Notes: generated by a model not told the origin, from the sequence alone. Shown: positions 53,101-62,256, counted from the stretch's first letter. The stretch: 64,000 bases of DNA from Litoditis marina (GCA_964036275.1 OZ038433.1:7667048-7731047); one strand, 5' to 3'. Translations and numbers: made by a program.

Positions 53101-53348
53101 CGCAGGATGGGATGAAAGTGCCGGGATCTTCTAGCATACGTACACGGGTATAACTTATATTTTGTTCAATATTATTATTGCAGGAGGCCACATCCGAGCT
53201 GCGAAACGAGGTAAAACAGCAGAGTTCGCAGATAAAGAACCTACAGGCCAACATTGACATCATGTATGGAAAACAGCTACAGTTGGAGGGAATGTTGCGA
53301 AGTTTACTCAAGTACAACGACATAGAGTACAAGGAAACGGACGAGTGA
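29131..53348 (+). CDS. TRPA1: TRPA-family ankyrin-repeat cation channel
   Basis: This is a tetrameric plasma-membrane cation channel for noxious chemical or thermal stimuli, by family knowledge. The 31 exons start at 29131, 29810, 30266, 30603, 31082, 31577, 31984, 32289, 32754, 33153, 33346, 33847, 34186, 34571, 35132, 35753, 46291, 46717, 47222, 47735, 48422, 48757, 49105, 49847, 50185, 50556, 50868, 51593, 52031, 52392 and 53184. Phases close over 3639 nt (1212 residues). Residues 1-700 are a long ankyrin array (YTALHFASRYGH, TPLHLAARNG, HTPLHIAARNG). Membrane helices S1-S5 fall in exons 23-27. Exon 28 holds the pore (MMIGEFEF) and S6 ending MNLL. Exon 29 is the TRP-like helix VGLAVDDI, and exon 31 has a heptad-like helical tail. 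The pore acid is Glu, where vertebrate TRPA1 has Asp. Exon 17 continues the ankyrin NG/HDVVTKVLLE across the 10.45-kb intron. The exon 20 donor (GTTGGT, 47876) is chosen to fit NFKLKDEA. TRPA1 itself versus another TRPA subfamily is unresolved. Confidence 0.93.
29205..29450 (+). repeat. 78-bp tandem repeat spanning the first 5' splice site of the TRPA gene
   Basis: CTCGTC plus a GT-type donor recurs at 29205, 29283, 29361 and (as CACGTC) 29439, a constant 78-base period. The donors read GTACGT, GTACAT, GTAAGT and GTACGT. Each unit also carries TCTCACGTGTT, an E-box-like palindrome. The first copy lies at the exon 1 end. Use of a later donor would read an in-frame TAG within the first unit. 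Confidence 0.85.
29642..29712. repeat. MITE, family A
   Basis: GTTGTAGTTTGATCTC at 29642 is mirrored by GGGATTAAACTACAAACACA ending near 29710. TRPA intron 1. Confidence 0.75.
29935..30100 (+). repeat. degenerate GCAACCCGGTTGC repeat cluster
   Basis: Repeated variants of CAACCCGGTTGCTTTTGT in both orientations fill this part of TRPA intron 2, giving several nested short palindromes. A similar mode of decay is seen in the GGTAACC cluster at 4065-4290 and the GGTTCGGTTT cluster at 40270-40450. Confidence 0.6.
30812..30885. repeat. MITE, family A
   Basis: Left end GTTGTAGTTTGTACTTC, right end AAATTAAACTACAACAC, TRPA intron 4. The arms have diverged. Confidence 0.65.
31705..31752. repeat. MITE, family A (short)
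   Basis: GATGTAGTTTGATG and CTCAAACTACAAACAGAG are separated by only about 18 bases in TRPA intron 6. Confidence 0.65.
35227..35462. repeat. MITE, family C, starting on a 5' splice site
   Basis: The element starts at the T of the donor G/gTATGG of TRPA exon 15 and continues TTCTTCTCATTTCCACTGAG. It ends GGGAATGGCGAGGACTATA. It belongs to the same family as 10823-11024 and 14490-14724. Confidence 0.75.
37355..37417. repeat. MITE, family A
   Basis: GTTGTAGTTTAATCTCG and TATCCAACTACAAACACAGC form the ends of a 60-base element within TRPA intron 16. A short (AAT)n run precedes it. Confidence 0.7.
38105..38730 (+). repeat. pair of about 100-base direct repeats 515 bases apart
   Basis: 38115-38218 (CCACTTCTGCCAGCTAATTC to GGGGTTTAATGTTTA) and 38625-38730 (CCACTTCTGCCAGCTGATTT to GGGGTTTAACGTTTA) match over their length with scattered changes. 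The arrangement could be two copies of a dispersed repeat, or remnants of long terminal repeats around an empty 400-base core. No coding sequence is in the core. Confidence 0.7.
39045..39178. repeat. MITE, family B (best copy)
   Basis: It starts TATACTGTTAGTCAATTGCA, continues CAGTCACGTGAAACATGTTC, and ends TTCACGTGACAATTTAATTG followed by ACTTCTAGTATA. The inverted ends pair over about 30 bases. Confidence 0.8.
41200..41460 (+). repeat. direct repeat with CACGT motifs
   Basis: GTAACTGGAGCCAGCTTATA at 41203 recurs as GTAACTGGAGCCAGATTATA at 41386. Each copy is followed by GAACACGTCACGT and a downstream CACGTGAAACGTGA-type string. The period is 183 bases. Confidence 0.65.
41736..41825 (+). 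repeat. short direct repeat
   Basis: ATTCATTATACTTTTAATGA occurs at about 41742 and again at about 41803, separated by an AT-rich palindromic stretch (ATATATCATTAATATTAATA). Confidence 0.6.
42355..42425 (+). promoter_or_regulatory. possible internal promoter segment (TATA-like repeats with GC box)
   Basis: Two similar strings, GCCATATAAGCCCCGCCCC and CTCATATAAGGAGCCCTCC, lie about 50 bases apart in an otherwise AT-rich 10-kb intron. The nearby 42790-43500 region is GC-rich. An alternative TRPA transcript start ahead of exon 17 is possible. No transcript evidence is available and the sequence may be a transposon fragment. Confidence 0.25.
43083..43145 (+). repeat. tRNA-like (SINE-like) remnant
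   Basis: GTATAGTGGTTAACTG resembles a Pol III A-box and GGTTCAGTCCCG, 40 bases later, resembles a B-box. I cannot fold an acceptor stem, so this is a tRNA-derived repeat or pseudogene rather than a gene. Confidence 0.35.
45925..46136 (+). repeat. 106-bp tandem duplication
   Basis: 45925-46030 and 46031-46136 are two nearly identical units starting GGGGTTGATGATGTGTGAC and ending GTCTACTTCA, with five to six differences. It lies about 150 bases before TRPA exon 17. Confidence 0.9.
48277..48341. repeat. MITE, family A
   Basis: TTGTAGTTCGACGTCATAA and GGATCAAACTACAAAAACAG form the two ends. An internal CACGAATTATG palindrome lies between them. TRPA intron 20. Confidence 0.65.
50398..50469 (+). 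tRNA. tRNA-iMet: initiator tRNA-Met (CAT)
   Basis: This 72-base gene (with A73) lies in TRPA intron 25 in the host's orientation. Acceptor stem AGCAGCG/CGCTGCT starts with an A1-T72 pair, the anticodon stem has three G-C pairs (GGG..CCC) around CCCATAA, and the T-loop reads GATCGAAAC. These are initiator hallmarks. The A-box is TGGCGCAGTGG and the B-box GGATCGAAACC. A T5 run follows at about 50473, giving Pol III termination. The gene body is identical to the array copies at 63351-64000, but the flanks are not. Confidence 0.97.
51268..51464 (+). mobile_element. tRNA-carrying MITE, copy 2 (best)
   Basis: It starts TATAGTCGTCGTCAACGG and ends GGCACTCACTATA. The half next to the right end is tRNA-like: TAGCGTAGTGATTAGCGC (A-box), then GCTCGCAGGTTCGATTCCGG (B-box), 40 bases apart. 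The left half reads GGCGGGAGGGTACTGTATAT. It lies between TRPA exons 27 and 28. Confidence 0.75.
51514..51557. repeat. MITE, family A (shortest)
   Basis: ATTGTAGTTTGAACTC and GAGAACAAACTACAACTA form a 44-base near-perfect hairpin immediately upstream of the TRPA exon 28 acceptor region. Confidence 0.7.
52977..53143. repeat. palindromic fold-back element, family E
   Basis: Ends GTATGCTAGAAGATCTCAGC and GATCTTCTAGCATACGTAC are inverted copies. Inner arms CCCATCCTGCGTCTC and GAGACGCAGGATGGG pair around a centre TTACATCCCGGCGGGATGTAA-like palindrome. It lies in the last TRPA intron, 40 bases before the final exon. Confidence 0.8.
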
Positions 53349-53367
53349 TCGTGATATTTATGTAATG

Positions 53368-53373
53368 AATAAA
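53368..53373 (+). terminator. polyadenylation signal of the TRPA gene
   Basis: AATAAA begins 20 bases after the TGA stop codon. The 3' UTR would be very short. Confidence 0.65.
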
Positions 53374-54381
53374 ATATTATTAAATTTACTGGGATTTTCA
53401 TATTATAAAAAAAATTTCTTTCCGAACCTTGCGTCAGATTCACCACCGCATCTATAATCATGCTAGATGACGTGACGGTACGGTACGTGATCCACTTTTT
53501 AATGATAACGATTAACCAGTATGACCAACAAGTATGTGTGTAAAGTCTAAGGTCGCGCTGTTTAATAAAAATTACTGCTATCGATTCATTTAGTTTTTAA
53601 GGCCTTAAGTATGAGAGCAGAATTTTGGAGATAGATGAGCCTGTCTACTGACCGTCTACAAAGCCTGTCTACTGAAGATGAATGTCTCCATCGAGGGCTT
53701 TTTGCCGGAAAGGTTTCCGGAAATAGTTATATGAATCAAAAAAAGTATACTGAGTCGGGTAACCCATTTTGTTTCGAGATTTCGATTTTCTACACACATA
53801 TAAGAGACATATTTCGGTACTCTGCTCAAGTTGGCAATATGTGAAACTCTGTCCGATTAAATGCGTATACAGGTTTTTGTATCTAAGAACGCCATGAGCG
53901 GGTTCTAAACTCATATATTTTGCGTGTGATTGTTTTTGCATTCTTATTTGTTTTGACATAGTTTCGAAACCGTCTGAAACTTATTGAAGTAAACAAAAGT
54001 TCAAATTCTTTTTTTTGCCAATTGTACTTTGATCGTGTTTTTTATTTGGGTTTTTCGATTTTTGAATTTCAGCAATCGAGCGCATTTTAGGTTTTTTTTC
54101 CTGGTCTTGGCCTATCTGTATCTATTGTACACACATTGTTTGTTAATACATGTTTTCCGTAATTTTTCGAGTTTTGTAATACTTCGGCCGAGAATTGAGT
54201 ATAGAAATTTATCGAACGGAAGCAAACAGATAAAATGAGAACAGTGAGAAAATTAAAGTGAAAACATTCATCGAAATAATTGGGTTGGTCACTGACACTG
54301 AAATTTCTCATAACTTGATGAAAACAAGAAAAAAAGTTAAATAAAAGACAGTAAGAATATTTTAGACTAAAAAGTATTTGT
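53374..54381. other. convergent intergenic region
   Basis: This region lies between the 3' ends of the TRPA gene (plus) and the coiled-coil gene (minus). It is AT-rich with no repeat family. A minus-strand AATAAA at 54041-54046 could serve the coiled-coil gene, about 340 bases past its stop. Confidence 0.5.
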
Positions 54382-57300
54382 CTATTCGAGAAGTTTCATA
54401 TCGGGGTGTTCTTTTCTCTTATTCGATGAGAAAGTGGGCAGCTGAGATTCCAAAGGAAGTAAGTCATCCAAAGCATTCTGAACAAGATAACATAGAAGGT
54501 TGACAGAAGTAGACATCTTCCCAAACTTTCACTTCTATTGATAGGTTTGAGGGTATTAAATAGAAAGAAATACAAAACTACGGAAACTTCTGACAGTTTT
54601 GAAGCGTATACAAAACTTTTAGAAAAATGTACCACAACATGTATTGCTAAAAACTATTCGCTGACCATCCCAATTAGCTCTCTCTGTTTTTTTTATTATT
54701 TGCGAAAAATTCTTCCAATTTCAATCCATAACACGTTATAGAATAGAATAGATTTATTCGCGATTTAACACGTGACTTTCACATAGTATGTGGCACTCCG
54801 AATGAGTAAATGGAGAGAAAAGTTGAGAAGAAAAACGTTCGGTGTTCTCGCTCTTTTTTCTTTCTCCGTCTCTCTCTCTCTCTCTTTCTTCAATATAAAC
54901 TTACGCATAGTATATGTTTTTCATTAATTGCTCTCTTTTCCTGTCTCTCTGTATACCGACACACCTTTAAGTCCGATCCTCCCTTCTTCAATAGCTCCAC
55001 CACCTCTTCTTTCACCCTGGTTGAAATTTCCATCGTGGGTGTAATTTTCTGAGTGGTGGCCCCAATAGTTTTGCTGTTCCGCGAGGCAATACTTCTTTGC
55101 CACAGATCAGAAATTTTCTGAAAAAAAATGTAAATTCATAGTCGAACTTTTTAATCATCAAATACGGATAATTCAGAGTTTTGATTGTGGATAGGACGAC
55201 TGAGCACTCAAAGCGTTGTTTGGTATAGTGCCTGCCAAATTTATAAAATATCCGCCTCATTCGAGACTGGAACTGGCGCCCAACAGCTTGAAATGCGCGG
55301 ATTCTAACGACTATACCCTAGGCTTATGGTATTAATGCTGACCGATGTAAATATGGGTTCTTACACAGCACAAAGTGAGATGTACAGTATACGCCCGCCT
55401 TTCTTGGAGCGACAACCATAAGTTCTTTCTCTGTCGTGTTCGAACAACTGAGAAACAGAATGAGAAATAGAAAATAGATTTGTCGCTTGCTGACTCACAG
55501 CTGAAAATTACCTTCTTCCAATTTTCCCAACAAAACATTCAAACCGACAAATCAATAACCTTTTCCAATTCTTTAAAGTGTATTTTGAAATTTTCCCATT
55601 CATAGTCGAACAAGCATTCGTCACTCTCTTCGAAAACATCCTCATCCGATTCCTGGAAATTAGAAGATTTTCTGAAACTGCGAAGGTCGTCTCAATGTAG
55701 TTTTCGTTTCTACGAACCAACTGTGAATCTCAATTAATGAAGTGTACCGTTTTCTAAGCTGGCAGCGTGGCAATCCCTCAAAAATCTCATGAGATATCTC
55801 ATGAGCTATTCGTATGAGCTTGTCATGAGATTCAATTATTTGCTATGCTACATTGATAGTTCACGAGTAGCTCATGAGGTATCTCATGAGAAACGTATAT
55901 GAACTCGTGAGATTGGAGGGATTGCTACGCCTTTTTGGTAACGCAATTGATATTCGGTTTGGCAATGTGTAACATGAGTTCTGATTGGACATTCTATAAA
56001 CGACTACTGTACATTTGATTCTGTTTTCACCGAGTTCGGTTCATAATAATGAGTTTATCAATACACTGTATAACAATCAAGTGAGAGACGAATTGATAAC
56101 ATATGAATTGATGTTTAAGGCTGGTAAAACAGAGAGCAATACATAGAATTGCATTAATTTGAGGAGAAAACTGATTTAGAAATGAACGTATAGTTACATG
56201 ACATGTCTATTTACGAGGTGGAAGTGGTTCCCATAATGGGTTGATGTGAAAACGAAAACCATAGCGAGCAAAGTACACATCAGATATAAATGGGGCCAGA
56301 TGAGGATCAGATTTATAGTAACGATAGATAGCACTATAACGGAAACGTGTTTCATCTCTACACATCAAATGCAACTGAGAAACGGCCTTTTGAACTTTCT
56401 GGAGAGAGGGCCAATCAAGAGAGGCTATTGTGGGAACAGGAGGAGTAGTAATAACCGTGGAAACAGAAGACGGTGGCGGAAACACACGTTTAGGAACTGG
56501 CTCAGGAGTTTTGATGTTAATGGCTTCAGGTTCACAGAGAGTTGGAATGGGAGAACATTCGTTAACTGGGGAAGGGAGAACATTTCTAGGTTGCTCAACT
56601 ACCTCCATATCAGTTTGTAGGTTGGCGTCAGCAGGATTTTGCAGAGTTGTAGTTTGGTCAGTGACCTCAGCTCGGGCGGCATCTCGTTAACTACTCATTT
56701 CATGAACAGTTAAACTACCGTTTAGAAAACAATACACTCTCCTTCGCATGATCCGAGAACTATGTCGAAAAACAAACCGAAAAATCTTTTCAACTATTGA
56801 TATAAATGATAAAATCTATTTTTTAAAGTTTTACCTCTTCTTGAAAATCCGCACAACTTTCTCCGCGGACCTCCGCCCATTTCTTCTTCATTTCTCTAAT
56901 TTCATTGCTGAGTTTGGCTAATTTTCCCGTAGTTCTGTCCAATTCGTCTTTCGTTTCTTTCTGTTTTTGGATCAAGTTCTGTTTCTCGCTCTCCGCCTTG
57001 AAAATGAAAAACAAGAGATACAGTCGCCATCTTTCCTACTCCTACAGTACACTTTCGCATTTTCCAATCATTGTTTTCTAATGAGAACTTCAACTTTATC
57101 AAAGGATAGTTCGTATACTTTTTCTTATGGATGGTCAGATTCGAATACAGAAATTGTGAACAATTTTTCAACGTCACTAAAACCGGCTGGAAGTTGTAAT
57201 CTTACTGTAGGAGTCTCAGTAGGAATGAAAAAGACTACATGTCTTCGAGTCACATGTAAGATATGCCGGTGAACTAACAAAGTTCACCTGTTCAGTTCGC

Positions 57301-60300
57301 TCTATCCCTTGTTGTTTTTCGTTCTTCAGTTGTTCATTCTCAATTTGTAGTTCGGAATTCTGAAGAAAATACAAAATAGTCAATCTTTGTAATGTTTTTT
57401 TGCACAACTCTATCATCAAATGAAGTTGTAGAAAGCTGACTAAGCAATATTTTCAACATCGGTTTTTTGGTATGAAACAAACGTGAAAATAGTTCGCCTA
57501 AGTTAAACTCCGGTATAGTACTACGATGATATTCAAAGTGACAAATTTGCATTACCTCTCTTCGGAGTTCTTCGCACAACTGTCTAGCTTCCGTCAATTC
57601 TTGCAGATTTCTTGTATTTTGCACAAGTTCGACAATCCGAACCGTCTTTTCATCTGGTTTTTCCTGAGGTAGTTGTTAGAATTCATCAACCGTATTTTGT
57701 TGTTCACACTCTTCATCGCCACATTTTATATAACTTGCTGGTAGAAAATCAAAAAAGAGAGAAAAACATCAATTCATTGCAACAACATGGATGTGATCCT
57801 CAATTTTGCTCAAATTTAGCCTCCAGAAAATTGAACTATGAAGAATTTGTTTCAAGAAATTGTTACGATTGAATTGTTCCCGTTCGGAAACACGACTGAA
57901 ACTGAACAGATATGAACTTCAGCAAACGTGCTATATTCAAGGTTGCCCAAATTCATCCATATGCGTGCACTTTCAGCGGAATTTATTGTTATAAGAGTGT
58001 CAAAACTAATTTTGGAGACAATTTCGAGAAAATGAGACTTCACCAACCAGACCCGGAAGGATTTGCTCCGTGTACGTCTTGAATGCTGTCCTCACATTGT
58101 CTGGAGTGTTCAGTATGATGACAACTCAAGACATTACGTTTTAACTGACTTAGATGACCAAATTGCCTTTGTTCAGTTTCAACACAACGGAAGTGTAGTG
58201 AGGAGGATAATATTGTCTAAAACTTTATAGTTGCAAAGAGATAATGCTGTGAGAGATGTATGGGGGTGTCCTGAGACATGCCCCGCCCCCTTTTTACCCA
58301 AGTACTGTACTTTGTATAAGTACTTTGTATAGGTAACATTTTACCCAGGTTTTTTAGGTAACATTTTACCCAAGTATTTTTTAGGTACAACTTTTTTAGG
58401 AACAACTTTAGGTAAAACCTTTTGGGCCAAAAAGGGGCGGGGCGTGTCTCAGGACACCCCGATACATCTCTGCTGTGCTTCTTTGTTTGATACTACCATG
58501 GTTTTGTGCAGCAGTACGGAGAATGTGCCGCAAGTGTCAGGTGCGAAACTGCGCAACAATTACAGTAATTCAATTCCAAATGGGATTTATAAATGTATAA
58601 AAAATTGTAGCTTGCATGAAAGTTCACTCACCTGTTCCATATGTTTTTCTCACATAATTGGTCACTATTTCCGTTTCTGAAAAAGAAGTTAATTTGATTT
58701 TGAAGTGCAATTTGATTTCAATTGTGTAATCAAAACTGACCGGAAAATCAGGCAAAATAAGCTCAAAGAACTATTCATATGTTTTTGTAAAATAACGGTA
58801 TTACCAGGAACATTTTGCAAGAACAAAATGCACTGTCTGGACAAGGTCTGAAATTTTGAAGTTCTCGATCTTGTTCTCTAAGAATCACTTGGTTTATTTC
58901 ACCAAAAACGTTCGAACCAATTTTTAGCAAAGTCTCGAGTTTGGAGATTGTGAATAGAATGAATAGGCCATTGCCATTGCAAAAAATACGAGAGAGAAAG
59001 AAAGAGAGAGGGAGAGAGAGAGGCAGAGAGAGAGGAAGGGAGAGAGAGTGTGTGTTACTTCAAATTATATATTAAAGAGTCACCTTGGGTATTTGAATGA
59101 CTAGTTGTTCCCTCCACTTTCGTTTCACACTTGGAACATATTCTCCAACACATCATCAAGAGATTGCAATCTTCTTTTGTGAGATTCGATGCGTTGCTCT
59201 GAAGAAATCAAATGAATATAACTTTCTTTCCCAGTTTGACTTTGTCCAGACAGAAACACGTGACAACTTGCCAAAACGACTGGATCGGTTTTCTCAACCA
59301 CCCCGTGTGGAAAACATGTGTGTCAGTGTGTTATAGTCTGTTTCACGAAACAATAGCCCTCTACAGTGAGAAAATAAAACTTTTAAGTGAATTTAGCATA
59401 TCTTGTAGGTGTTGTACATAGTTTAAACTTTGTGATTTAGTTTTCCACTTCGGGTACTACGAGCATACAAAAAAAGTGAATCTTCAATTCTGTTTCTTGA
59501 TTAGATAAATGTGTTTGAGTTTTTGAAAGATTACTGTAGAAAGTCATCGATTGGTGAAACGAACTATAGTTTTATTGATTTTCTAGTCTCCGGTACTACT
59601 TGAGATGCGTTTCGAATCATGTTTCCCGGCGTGACTGTATTGAGTTTGTGGGAATTCGTGATTGATGCCTTTTCTAGGCCCTGAAGATCCACCAAAACGT
59701 CGCCACATCAAATAAAACATCTTGCCAAAACGTGTTTGGTTCAAACAATAAAACCAACAATATAACAAATATGCCGAGGTTCATTGATAGTAGGACATGG
59801 AGAATATCGTTATAGTGGGTGCCAAATTTATAAATTTCTGTCTATCGCCGAAATCGAACCTGCGAGCAAAATATTCGTAGAAAGGCGCTTACCACTGCGC
59901 TATTAATGCACATACCAGAAAAGCTTTGGGATCGTAAAACTGTGTGCGCACACAGCGGAAAGTGAGATATACAGTACCCTCCCGCCTTTCCGTTGGCGAC
60001 GACTATATTAGTGTTATAGAAAATATGTTCGGGTTTAAACCGAGACAAATTGAAACATATAAAAATCAACAGAACAGAAACTTATCTCATTCAAGAGATT
60101 GAGAAATTGATGTTCCATGTATATTTTGTACGCGCCTCTAACGTCGTCTGAAACATGAATGACAGAATTTTGTAAACAAATTACGATTGCCTTTAATCAA
60201 CTCAAAAACTTTGGAATACAGTCAAAACCTTCAAAGCACACCTACAAAAAATTAGGTGTTAAACTTTGGTATCAAAAGTAGGAATGATTGGATTTCATGA

Positions 60301-62236
60301 ATTTTGATGAACCCACTCAATCATTTGATGAATTTTGGGGCAAAAAGTAATAGTTACTGTCACCCACCAGTATAAAATGTCTTCTTCACATAGTTTGTTA
60401 TCGCTTGTTGCTCTGAAAAATAATTTCCATTCCAGCATATTAAATGGATATCGAGTTTATTTATAGATGGGTCCGAGTGGTCGACTGGCTGTGTGCGCGG
60501 TAGCACACTGGTTATAGATGTTGCTGGTAGCAACCATCATGCTATCAGGGGCCCCCTGCCACACTGCCACCTCCCTGCTCCCAGCCTGACCCACTGGATG
60601 CATCTTACCGACAGCTGAACACATTTGATTTTCTTATTCTGTACCATATTCTTTCTCCATATGTTTTTGTACCGTTGCACATTTTGTGTAATAAATATTA
60701 TTATTATTAGCACTCAAAACACCATGGTTCGATCCCACTCAGCGCGGTATCTTCATGGCGGACCGCATGAGCTGGTAGTAACGCTCACCCATGCCTAGTC
60801 TCTCTTTTCCGGGCTCCGACCCATCTGCGGTTAATGCACGACTGAATCGGTTGCCGTAAAAAATATATAATTATACCATTATACGTAACTCACAATGTAC
60901 TTTTGCACGAGACTTATGAAATGAACTGGTTGGTCAACGTTCAATTGCATGGTACAAAACATAAATGTTTTATAAGTTATACGTTTCAGCAAGAGAAATG
61001 TAAGTGTTCTTCTCAACTGAATCGCCGCGAGGTACCTTCATCATAGTTTTATGTGTTATTTCTGTCACTATAGGATTTGTCAAACCGTTGTGGACACCGT
61101 ACCATCGATTTTGTATGGGAAGGGGTTTGGCGAGCGACCAGTTCGTCTGCGCATCATTGATCTACACACTCTCTCGCTTGCTGGCAGATAATCAACGACC
61201 GCTCGCCCCGCATCGCTCAGTCAATTGAACCCTCTGCTGTCTTTATGGGGAAAATGGCGACTATATTTTGACTAATAGCAAACATTCGGTCTCATTCCAA
61301 TTTGCATGATGTTCGTTCAAAGGAGACCGAAACACAACTTGAGCAGAGGTTTTGTTTCCGGCTGCTTTTAACTGTATTGAGATCAGAGAGCACAAATAAC
61401 TCGTATATTAGTTTGATCAGTCTACGTGACATTCACATGACAATGCCGCGCGACACGCAACGCCTTCAATCAAAAGTAGGATACAGCCCATACAGCAGCT
61501 TTACGAGAAATCATGTTGCTCTCCGGTCTCCTTTAACTGAATGACTCACTGGATTCGAGAGAGCACGAGTGGTCTTCCCGTACGCGAGGGAAGGGACAAC
61601 GGAGATGGAAGAGACACTTGCAGACATAGATGCACCCCCCTGTGACAACGATATCATAATTGCAGATTCGAACATGAGGATCTTTTCTAATGACTTATCT
61701 CGGAGGACAGAAAAATATTTGTGTACAAACTCATAATTTGTAAATAATGTCTTTCACATCGCGAAATATAAAGAAATTATTGCTGACATGCAATAACATA
61801 AATTTATGCTAATTAATGCGTGCAAAATGGTTTCTCACAGAAAATGATGCTAACATGCGTGAATTGATTCACGTTGGCAGAAACTCAACAATGTTTCAAG
61901 TTTCGAAATTCAAATAAACGTCACTCATAATTCAGCGACTCACGGTCAGTCGTCATGATATTGTATTTGCGAAAAATAAAATTTAATCAATATTCTATAT
62001 TTTTGGTTATATTGTGATGTTCACAATTCTCAATGTTCTTCCCCAAAGTGAGCAGAGTGCCCCAAGACAAAACGAATTTGAAAAACAAACTGCGCGTTCT
62101 CATTTTGAGCAAAATTTGAAAGTTGCACTTTGAATCATTACTCACTCTCCTTTTCTGATATGGTTGTTTCACATTTGTAACATATTCTCCAAATGTCCAT
62201 CAAATGATCGCATTCGTCCATGTCAAGGTCGACCAT
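54382..62236 (-). CDS. unrecognised coiled-coil protein with a duplicated N-terminal Cys module
   Basis: The 13 exons are 62146-62236, 60368-60412, 60071-60147, 59600-59680, 59084-59198, 58632-58676, 58048-58100, 57556-57663, 57288-57359, 56835-56996, 55560-55652, 54965-55117 and 54382-54477 (396 residues). The first three exons encode a module C-X8-WRICYKCE, then AITNYVKKT, then DDVRGAYK. Exons 5-7 repeat it as C-X7-WRICSKCE, IVTNYVRKT and DNVRTAFK, with the same intron phases. A 27-residue linker exon separates them. A long heptad-rich helix follows (NSELQIENEQLKNE, QKETKDELDRTTGKLAKL), then an acidic exon (ESDEDVFEESDE), a basic segment (TRVKEEVVELLKK) and a Ser/Lys tail. Cys spacing suggests metal binding, but I know no named family. 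The exon 3 donor (GTTGAT) is the weakest site. A ctccag acceptor lies 17 bases before the ATG. Confidence 0.72.
55224..55420 (-). mobile_element. tRNA-carrying MITE, copy 4 (degenerate)
   Basis: The element reads TATAGTGCCTGCCAAATTTA at the left and GCCCGCCTTTCTTGGAGCGA at the right, with the same 197-base length as the better copies. Its tRNA-like boxes are eroded. It lies between exons 12 and 11 of the coiled-coil gene. Confidence 0.6.
55760..55935. repeat. CATGAG-rich fold-back element, family F
   Basis: Outer ends GGCAATCCCTC and GAGGGATTGC are inverted copies, and the interior repeats CTCATGAG about five times in both halves. Related to 8390-8560, 45340-45435 and 45660-45765. Confidence 0.7.
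56207..56665 (-). CDS. possible alternative last exon of the coiled-coil gene
   Basis: This minus-strand open frame lies inside the intron after coiled-coil exon 10. A GCTGAG acceptor at 56666-56667 would join it in phase 0 to exon 10 and yield about 152 further residues. The sequence is Pro/Thr/Val-rich (KTPEPVPKRVFPPPSS), then ordered with many aromatics (YSAIYRYYKSDPHLAPF) and ends PLPPRK. The upstream end derives from a family-A element (GACCAAACTACAACTC). The acceptor lacks a pyrimidine tract, so it could instead be a relic gene or chance frame. No homology is recognised. Confidence 0.35.
   Translation of the reverse strand, partial: VTDQTTTLQNPADANLQTDMEVVEQPRNVLPSPVNECSPIPTLCEPEAINIKTPEPVPKRVFPPPSSVSTVITTPPVPTIASLDWPSLQKVQKAVSQLHLMCRDETRFRYSAIYRYYKSDPHLAPFISDVYFARYGFRFHINPLWEPLPPRK
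58245..58477. mobile_element. MITE with long GC-rich terminal inverted repeats and target duplication
   Basis: The left end AGAGATGTATGGGGGTGTCC and the right end GGACACCCCGATACATCTCT pair, and the pairing continues through GAGACATGCCCCGCCCC for about 46 bases. The core (58300-58424) is a degenerate repeat of GGTAACATTTTACCCA-like units. GCTGTG flanks both sides (58246-58251 and 58472-58477) as a 6-base target duplication. It lies in the coiled-coil gene intron between exons 6 and 7. Confidence 0.85.
58985..59055 (+). repeat. (GA)n purine tract
   Basis: An AGAGAGAGG-type repeat of about 65 bases, close to the 5' splice site of coiled-coil exon 5. A similar GA tract lies at 40770-40880. Confidence 0.85.
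59332..59568. repeat. MITE, family D
   Basis: Starts TATAGTCTGTTTCACGAAAC and ends GATTGGTGAAACGAACTATA. Its partner copy is 16760-16995. It lies immediately downstream of coiled-coil exon 4 on the minus strand. Confidence 0.8.
59811..60007 (-). mobile_element. tRNA-carrying MITE, copy 3
   Basis: Ends TATAGTGGGTGCCAAATTTA and CCGTTGGCGACGACTATA. On the minus strand it reads TAGCGCAGTGGTAAGCGC (A-box) and GCTCGCAGGTTCGATTTC (B-box). Length is 197 bases, equal to copy 2. It lies between coiled-coil exons 4 and 3. Confidence 0.75.
60468..60870 (+). repeat. composite tRNA-like repeat
   Basis: GGGTCCGAGTGGTCGACTGG resembles the D-arm half of a Leu/Ser tRNA. A B-box-like GGTTCGATCCCACTC appears 240 bases later after an ATTATTATT run, followed by ACTCAGCGCGG and a GC-rich tail. 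It looks like one or two tRNA-derived repeats, not a functional gene. It sits in coiled-coil intron 1. Confidence 0.4.
61308..61545. repeat. inverted repeat in coiled-coil intron 1
   Basis: TTCAAAGGAGACCGAAA at 61315 is mirrored by CCGGTCTCCTTTAACTGAA at 61524, about 200 bases apart. The interior is not repeated elsewhere in the window. Confidence 0.5.
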
Positions 62237-62256
62237 GTTGATCGGCTTTTTACCTG

